A DNA stretch of 64,000 nt from Nothophaeocryptopus gaeumannii (taxonomy: Eukaryota > Ascomycota > Dothideomycetes > Mycosphaerellales > Mycosphaerellaceae): positions 1 through 64,000 of the forward strand of contig JASISA010000025.1 in the NCBI GenBank assembly GCA_031771865.1, read 5' to 3'. Position 1 is the stretch's first letter; every line of letters starts with the position of its first letter. The notes under the pieces were generated by a model. It was not told the DNA's origin. It worked only from the letters and a program-made list of their open reading frames with translations, and searched no databases. This document shows, in pieces, positions 56,881 through 64,000 of the stretch. The position numbers and the translations under genes are program-made.

Positions 56881-58274
56881 GCTTGGGTCAGCAGCCGTCA
56901 TCATCGCCTTTGTGTCCTCGGCCCCAGCGAGCTTTCCTCTGAGCCTGGCTTGTCATTTCTTTGCTTTGCCCTCACCCTTCATCTGACTTCAAGTCTGCCT
57001 CGGTAGCTTGTTGTCACCCAGACAGCTGGCCGGCCACTGTCTTTGCGAGGTTTAAGTCTTCAGTGACCTAGCGGTTGTGCCCGTGCCTCAAGGAGCCTTG
57101 TCGCGAGCCTTGTCTGCTGATCTCCCACACCCGAACCTTGTCACTTCTGGCCCGCTCGCTCTGTTCGCAATGGCAATAAGACGATCATCGGGCTTGGTGG
57201 TTATGCGCAAACTTCAAAGTCCTCACCGATTTAACCTTCTTGGCTTTGCTTCAGTGCGGCTGTTGGCGTTGTCGATGAAAGGCTGGGCTTCGGTCTCCCG
57301 CCCACGAGGGAACAATGTGGGCTTTGGCTGATGTGGTTTGGTCCTCTGCCGAATGTGTGTGGCGCTCGGAGTACTACTCTGGTAGTCTCAGTGTCGCTTC
57401 GCTGGCTGGCTTGGGCCTTGCCATCATCTGCTTTTCGTTGCGGCGGTTCACAGAAACCTTCTCGTCTCTCCGCTTTGGGTTGATGAGATCGAGTATGTGC
57501 TGCTTCCTGGGGGCTTTTGACTGGCGACCAGCCCCGCTTGGGTGCATCGCCGACCTCTCCGGAGGCTGCTTTCCTCTCACTGCGACGGATTGTCTCTGGA
57601 AGCCGCAGCTTGAAGTACATGTCTTGAATGTCTCTTGCTTCGTCAGTCGAGAAGGCAATCCGATGCGTAACGTAGTTACCGCCAGGCCCGGTACGTCTGA
57701 CAATATGTGGCTGTTCGTCACCGGTGAGCCATACGGCACAGGCGCAAGTATGCCTGCTCGCAGTGCTTGTTGTTCCCCCTTCGCGGCCCAGTTGTTTCAA
57801 CGCAGCTGGAGCGCCGGCGCAGTTCAACACCCAAACACTGTCTTGAGACTGTCTCGATAGACTCTTGCAGTGCTTGCGCCACCCCTCCCCACCTTTTGTT
57901 GCAACTGATTTTCGCAGCCTGACGACGCCGATCACGACTCCGGAGTGCCAGCAGAGCGCTCAGACGAGACCTGTTCGTCGGAGACCGGGAGGTATATGGA
58001 CTTGCAGTTGCATGACCGACTCCCACGTGACCGACCGAACGATGAAACGAATCGATGTTCAGCGAATCTGGGAACCGGGCTTCCGCCTTCAAACCCGTAT
58101 GTACGCCTCACCCACGTATCGATTTGGGCATGTTTCTGACTTGCTCCCAGAAGATTTCAAGTCACGATCGACCCACCGACCGATCGAGACGAGACGAGAG
58201 GCGAGGGTAAGACGGGTGGTGCGGAGATGTCGTGGGAGGAGAGAGTGCACTTTCGACTACTTGCAGGTATTTCC
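56881..58274. other. Gene-poor stretch
   Basis: A 234-codon minus-strand frame (57,231-57,935) begins with GTG and has no motif; left uncalled. TTCAAGTCTGCCTCGGTAGC at about 56,989 is a stray piece of the neighbouring array. Confidence 0.4.
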
Positions 58275-58450
58275 AGACTCTGGCGAGCACCTTGTGGGCC
58301 CAGAAAATTGTATAATGGCGAAGAAGCGTAACTCTGGCGAGCCTTAGTATGGCCTGGAGAGGACGATGAGTGCTGTTGAGTTGTTGCGTTGGGACAGATA
58401 GCTCTGGTGCGCCTTGGTTCGGCCCAGAGAGGACGAGGTTTGTGGTCTGA
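58275..58450. repeat. Short diverged tandem repeat, about 60-70 bp
   Basis: Three related tracts begin CTCTGG(C/T)G(A/C)G(C/A)C at about 58,277, 58,333 and 58,402 and continue with GG-CC(C/T)(A/G)GAGAGGACGA in the last two. Probably replication slippage products; no function suggested. Confidence 0.45.
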
Positions 58451-61400
58451 GGAGTGCTGCAGTGAAGATACGGGAGAATGGGTGACAGGATGGTGACGGG
58501 CTGATGAGGAAGAGGGGGGCATCAGGTCTCAAGTTCTTGGCTCATGAACGCCCGTCCTTGGGCTTGGAGCCTTCCTCTTCTCTCGGACGTCCAAGGTGAT
58601 GGAGCTTGTCGACATCTGGAGCAGTGGTTTCGGACTGCGCCGCCGACTTCGAGCATCAGGAAGCTCTGCCAGTCGCCTTGCCCAACGCTCGCGCCAGGAT
58701 ATGCTGCTCGAGTCCGGCTTGTCCTTTCAATCTGCTGCTCGATATTGGCGAAGGTCTTTGCTGCTTCTGGCTCTGCTAGCATCGGGCTTCTGCACATCGG
58801 TTCTTGGATTTCTGGATCTTCCGTCTCCTGTGATAGACCTCCACTCATCATTCCCCGGAGGCTTGGATTCTTCTTCCAGTCAACACTTCTCTGGCCTGCG
58901 CAACTTCGGTGCATCATGCGATGGGGTGGTGAACGAAGTCGCCAACCATCTCAAGGCTACGCTAAAGACTTAATATTCCTTGCCCAGAGACAGAGCATGG
59001 CAATCATTGCCATCCACACTCGATGCTCCTTCGCAAAAGCAAGCGTGCGAGAAAAAGCTCCCTTGCCTTCAGTCTCGCTAAGATCTCACAGCCTCTAGGA
59101 TCGGAGCTTGGTCTCCAGATGCATCACTTTGTTGCATCATTGCAAGGATCTTCTCGTACATCTGGCTCAAGAACTTTTTGCGCATCCATCTGAGTAGCTC
59201 TGGGAATCTGTGGATCTCTATGGACATACCCTGATCTTCAGGCTGAGGTTGACGATGTATCTGCGGGCCTACGAGAAAGTACCATCCCCATGCTGAGCTT
59301 GTTGGAGAAGCTGGCTCCGCTGCGGACAAGCTTGCCTTGGCTGGCTTCGGGAGATCGAGAGTACCTGATGGGGGATTTGCTGATCCCTGCTGTCTTTCAC
59401 TTTTGAGCCAGATTTATGTGTGCCACCAATTGGATCAGGCTCGTGATGATTGCAAAGCCTTTGGCCTGACACAGATCTTATTGCGAACGAATCCTGATCC
59501 AATCTGCTGCGCCGAATTGAGCATCGTCTCGGGAGGCCAGCAGTGTCGCAGAGTGTCTCGGCCTCCACAATGCTGTTCAAGTTGTCTGTTGCACGCAGAC
59601 TGGACCTTACCATGCTGTGGAAGAGAGCAGTGGCTTCCTTCACTACCAAAATGGTCTTCGAAGTTGCGCTTCGGGCTGCGTCTCAACTTCTTTGCGACAA
59701 ATGCGGCTGTCCTCTTCGAAGTCTAGGTTCTCAGAATGCTATCGTCGCCAACTGCGGAAAGGCAGTGTTGAGCACAGCGCATATCATCCCCGCTGGTTTG
59801 AATCTGGGACGATCTTTCCTTGCAAGCTGGCTTTGATGGGATCCACATCAACATCTCATTGAAGGCCCATCAACCTGGCTTTCACATGCAAATCGCGCGC
59901 TTCCAACAGAATAGCATCGGCCCCAAACGCAACAAGCTCGTTCGATATGTGCGGGGTGTACAGAGCTGTATTTTTGATATGGAGGACACTATGCTGGTGC
60001 TGCTGCGGTTGTTGAGGCCTTGCCTGGCGAATGCTGCTGTTCTTGTGCAAATCTTCAGCCCTCTGGAGATGCTGCGAGGGTATTCGCGCAGCGCTCACAG
60101 CTCCACGACCTTTCGACTGAGACTTGTGGTACTTCCGGAAGCCTGTAGAGTATTGATGGCTTCCTTCCGTCGTCGTATCGCTCGGCGCGAATTGAGCTTT
60201 TCGGAGAACTGGCTTGGCCTCGTGGTCATTGCAGAGGCGCTGCGCTCTTTGCATCGTCTTGGAGCTTGAATTTGCGCTCTTTTGATACTCAACTCTTACT
60301 GCTCTTGCTGCTCTGTAGGCTCCACGCTTCGGCTCCAAGGTCTCGTTGCGCTTTGCACGGATGTTTGCCTCTGGGTATTTGTGTACTTTTCATGACCGTT
60401 TCTGCAAAATCTGGTTTTTCCTGCTGACTTCTGTCTCTTATGAACGCTCAATATGCTTGACTGCCTTGTTCCCTATGTCCTTTGCTCTCGTGGTGAGTTC
60501 GGGAACCGAGAGGAAGACGCTATCCTTCGTTTGACCTTGGCGGCAGGACGGTCAAGACCGAATTACAAATGGCTTGTTCGCAAAGCCATGTGATACCGTC
60601 TCTTCAGCAGTTTTCCATGGCTTCTCTCCGGTGCGGAGGACCGGCGAGAAAGGTCTGCGTTAACGATGGTGCTCAAACTTGCGGATTTTGGTGGGTGATG
60701 GGTTCGCTACTTTTCGCAGATCGCCATTGTAGTCATAGGGACTATGGCTGACAACCCACTGGCATGCTCTCCATATTCTGCGTTCGTTCTCGCTGCTCCG
60801 TCTTGTCCATAGCTCCGTCATCGGCTGCTGTTCCAAGACAGGTGGTTTCCCGCAGCCTCCTCACGCAGCTCTTTGCGCTTCCACCATTGAGCCTTCTCAA
60901 CCCATCTCCGTACTCTCTGTACGCTCTCGAATACTCAGTACGCCTATCTCATCCTGGTCATCCAGTCCGAGAGGCCGGATCGCAGACTTGGTGCTGGCGG
61001 GGAAGCGCAAACCACTCTGCGGTTGCGGAATGCTTTGCAACCATTGCATTATTCGCCGTGGCTCTGGTATGCCAGTGTGCTGCGGAAGCTGTTGTAGCGC
61101 TTGCTTGGTGAGGCGTGTCATCGCGGTGTTTGCTTTGTGCTTTGTGCGGTGTTTCATGGAGCCTGCCAGATGTTTGTGGATTCGTCAAGCTTGTAATTGG
61201 GCTACGCCAACGGCCATGCTGCAGGAGAAAGCCAGATCTTGCGGAGAATCGGGAGAGATACGATGGAACACCAACGTTCTCCCAAAATTTATGATCTTAC
61301 TGGCGTCCATGACCTCCGGGAGGGCCAAATGCTTGCCCTTTCGATGCAAGAGACAGCGAGAACTACTTACCCTTCGAAGCCTCGCGGCCTCCAGCAGACT

Positions 61401-62227
61401 GATCACAGCATCTAATAGCACCGCGTCCGGGGGCGTCCTTACAAGCCGCCCTCAGCCTCTCGTCCAAGAACAGAGCCATCTGTGAGGTAGTCCGGAGAAC
61501 AGCAGCAGGTATGCGCAAGTCCTCCTACGAAGCTCACAACGGGCAGCGGCTCCCCGACCTGCCTCACATCCTTACACGAATCCTACCACGCCCCAAAGCT
61601 GCCAATATCGTACGTCTCCGCTAAAGTCTCTTCGAACCAGTCTGTGACCTATCGCGTCCGAGACCAGCAGGCGATACGAGACTTCTTTCCTACCCGTCTG
61701 CTCGCTGCAGCAGTACCTGGATACATTTTAGCACGGGCTGGCCATGGAAAGGGCAGCTAAGATAAGAGCAATACTACACAGAGTACAAGGGCACTGGAGT
61801 AGCAGGAGATTATCAAGATAGCAGCTGCAGAGCAAGAAGAACGGAATGAAGGGGAAGAATATTGAGGTCAGAAGAAGCTTTCCTCAGCCGGAACCCAGTA
61901 CCGTACCGGGAGCTTGACCTGATGTGGTTCTGGCACAGCAAGAGCGAGGATCAAACCATCTGCACAACCTCTAGCCTTGCCCTCACGGACGGCTATCTTC
62001 CTCATTGACGAGGCCATGAGCCGGGCTGAGCCCTCGTCCTACCAGTCTACACCTTCTTCAGGCTGGCCTGTGTTGCTTTCTGCTACTGGGTAGTCTCCCC
62101 TTGCATCCTCCGCCCTGTTCTTCTTCTCCCTCTTGTCTTCCCCTCCTCTTCTTCGACACAACACCGCATTCCTACAAGCCTCTAAACAGTACACACATCG
62201 CGAACAAACACCACCACACCACTCGCC
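58451..62227. other. Long gene-poor stretch
   Basis: About 3.8 kb in which no frame combines a start, consistent splicing and family resemblance. A minus-strand end near 59,078 (FPELLRWMRKKFLSQMYEKI) and a plus-strand frame at 59,820-60,269 are the most protein-like but remain unidentified. A purine-rich tract lies near 61,800-61,880. Confidence 0.4.
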
Positions 62228-62275
62228 ATGTCGCAATACGCCATCATCCAAGTACCAACGCGATCGGAGAATGGT
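62228..62275 (+). pseudogene. Second copy of the MSQYAIIQVPT gene start
   Basis: Starts MSQYAIIQVPTRSEN, near-identical in DNA to the gene at 42,718 over about 70 bases including leader. After AATG a GTACGT donor could open an intron, but I could not find a downstream exon matching the other copy. It is either a gene with unrecognised exons or a duplicated 5' fragment. Confidence 0.4.
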
Positions 62276-62879
62276 ACGTTCAAGCATTCCACAATCATCC
62301 GGTGTCCTCACTTTTGTTACCTTCGAACTCCACCATCACATTTCCCATCCCGTCTGGCAGCTTTCCCTCCACACTCCTCGCCCATCACCTCGTGATACGA
62401 CAAGGCTCGCCAGGACATCGAAGAGGCGCCTTCCTCGTACTGCAAATCCGGCACTCACATCTGCATCTGGGGCCAAGTCAGCATCTCCTTACATTTCCTA
62501 CTGGTAGCTAAACGCCCGAGCGGAGTGCTCATCGACGCCAGAGACCCCATTCTTAGCCGCACGAGCCTGACGAAACTGGGTCATGGACGCACGCGGACTG
62601 GCTGGACTTTACACACTGCTTTGACGATCTCTTCGACAATGGCATCCTCAAAAATGACCTGGCCGTTCCTGGATCTGTAACAGCTCACTCCCTCGTCACT
62701 GTTCGTTGCATGGACAGCTCCTGTACCACCAGCTTTCTCAGCTCTCGGCTTCGCTGCAATTCTCAGTGTCGACCAGCTCAATGCTAACATCACTTTCAGT
62801 AGTCTGCGACTACCACAAGCATCACGAAACGCCGGAACCCGTTTCCCTTCAGTCGGGGAGCAAATGCATCCACACGCCA
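62276..62879. other. Unassigned sequence between duplicated start and kinase relic
   Basis: No family recognised in any frame. Could include decayed exons of either neighbour. Confidence 0.35.
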
Positions 62880-63228
62880 AGACTTCGGGTAGCGGGGAGT
62901 GCTCTTGACTGAGCCGCTACTATAACAGGGAAACGAGGAAGAGACATGGTACGGTACTTGCACGGACATTGGCGATGGCACTCGTGCTAGAGCTGCATAT
63001 GCGCGAGAGATGGTGAACCAGTTTCCCATCATCACCGAGCTGCTGGGTACTCCGCCAGATGATGTTATCTCCACCATCTGCAGCGAGCATGTGAGTGTGA
63101 GAAAGGCTGTGGACAGTAACACGGAAGCTGACGGACTCTACGCAGACCCCCTGCTTCGTCCAGTCTCTCCTGAAACGAGAACGACAAACATTGAAGAACA
63201 AGGTCAAGACTGCTGATCCTCAGGGTAT
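62880..63228 (+). pseudogene. Hog1-type MAP kinase, C-terminal lobe fragment
   Basis: Clear remnant of the stress MAP kinase Hog1/Sty1. [20 protein letters not shown] then STICSEH matches the segment after the PLFPG loop. An intron at 63,091-63,145 is removable in phase and leads to [20 protein letters not shown] then DPQ, again Hog1. A further donor GTATGT follows at 63,225, but the next candidate exon (after 63,338) is not kinase sequence. Upstream, a DFG triplet at about 62,881 is followed at once by TAG and later TAA stops, and the activation loop and APE region are lost. The functional gene must lie elsewhere. Confidence 0.75.
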
Positions 63229-63411
63229 GTGAGCGACCTGGTGCTACCTGATCCCCTTCCCGTGCTTTCCGAGCCATCTACCGCCGCTGCCGACTATGAA
63301 GCACTGCATGTATGACATTGATGCTGACTGCAATTCAGGTCTGGCTTCTCCGGCGGCTCCAGACGATGATGGCCTCGTGACAGAAAAGAGACCGGTCAGT
63401 CGCCATCTTGA

Positions 63412-63870
63412 AACGTCGGAATTCGTTGCGCGACGTCAGTCCTCGGCCATGTAATACCTGGTTCGAGCCATCCGGCCGCCCAGAAAACAATTCGTCCTGG
63501 ATCTTCGGCACTACGTTTGAGATTACGAGCAGCCTGTCCCCGCTCAAGTCTGGCTTGGTAGTGGAGGTCTTCTCTCCTGGAGAACATGTACATCGATAAG
63601 TGGCATTGAATTCCTTCCCCTGTCGAAGCATACGGGCTCTCAGCTTCACTGCTCTCAACACGATTCCACACCGCCATGTCTTCTGCTGACTTCTCAATCT
63701 TACAGTCACCGAACGGCTGTGGACAACCATTATGCCATCACCCTTGCCAAAGTCGCTTTCAGCATTCCCGTACTTTCCAAGCGGACGTACTAGGATTTGA
63801 AGCTGCTTAAACATCTCACCTGTTGGCCTGCTTGTCCCACCCATCAAGGTCTGCCGCAAGGTCATCTCAG
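63412..63870 (+). pseudogene. Hog1-type MAP kinase, N-terminal fragment
   Basis: Starts with an EFVARRQ tract like the Hog1 beginning (EFVRAQ), then IFGTTFEITSS at 63,501-63,533, which is the Hog1 N-terminal signature. After about 220 nt without a clear glycine loop it resumes with FSIPVLSKRTY, a TAG stop, and DLKLLKHL (63,757-63,818), equal to the helix C region. Order and spacing fit the kinase N-lobe with introns. The stop and the lost glycine loop and lysine make it non-functional. It lies downstream of a C-lobe fragment, so two copies or a rearrangement are implied. It may continue past the window. Confidence 0.75.
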
Positions 63871-64000
63871 ACTTCTTCTAGCGCAACAAGAACGCCACTA
63901 GGGAGATCGCCGATGATGGTATGTTCTGTCGAAGCCGTGCAAACCTCTGTAGCCTGGAGCGCTTCAAGTACATTCCCATCGTGAAGTTATCGCTGGCGGT

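Noticed and set aside
57231..57935. 234-codon minus-strand frame
   Set aside because: Starts with GTG, no ATG, no splice-supported extension, no family resemblance.
1..64000. tRNA, rRNA, CRISPR arrays, bacterial-style operons
   Set aside because: No cloverleaf-like B-box contexts or rRNA sequence noticed on reading. The DNA is eukaryotic with introns, so CRISPR and operons are not expected. A tRNAscan or Rfam run would settle the RNA genes.

Overview
The window is nuclear DNA of a filamentous ascomycete (Pezizomycotina; a Dothideomycete is my guess, not shown by the sequence). The evidence is short introns of about 45-100 nt with GT...CTAAC/CTGAC...AG signals, transposon relics stripped of CpA/TpG in the way repeat-induced point mutation (RIP) does, a PTH11/SAT4-type rhodopsin-domain receptor, and fungal-only enzyme families.

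Layout. 1-2,660: RIP-mutated DNA-transposon (hAT-like) relic interrupted by a 5'-truncated Tad1-like LINE. 2,669-9,305: a small Cys/His protein, a seven-helix rhodopsin-domain protein (minus strand, several exons) and an AAA+ ATPase (plus strand, five exons). 10,235-29,129: a compact, complete-looking galactosaminogalactan (GAG) exopolysaccharide cluster: gtb3 (giant membrane glycosyltransferase, minus), two tandem sph3-type GH135 genes (plus), uge3 (epimerase, minus), an ega3-like GH114 relic (minus) and agd3 (CE18 deacetylase, plus). 29,618-31,563: a frameshifted RNase III-like pseudogene and a proline-racemase-family enzyme. 32-64 kb: sparse. The clear genes there are a proline dehydrogenase, two nuclear-looking Lys-rich proteins and an RNase III-like gene. 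The rest is diverged tandem repeats, a duplicated gene start found at two loci, and fragments of a Hog1-type MAP kinase at the right edge.

How the genes work together. By analogy with the Aspergillus fumigatus GAG locus, Uge3 makes UDP-galactose and UDP-GalNAc, Gtb3 polymerises and exports the heteropolymer, Agd3 partly deacetylates it outside the cell (making it cationic and adhesive), and Sph3 and Ega3 cut it. Three things here differ from the simple five-gene plan. There are two adjacent sph3 paralogues, one with a membrane anchor and one without. The ega3-like gene has lost its start and the N-terminal part of its catalytic domain. Agd3 carries a long Ser/Thr-rich N-terminal stretch. All functional statements rest on motif recognition by eye; no database search was possible.
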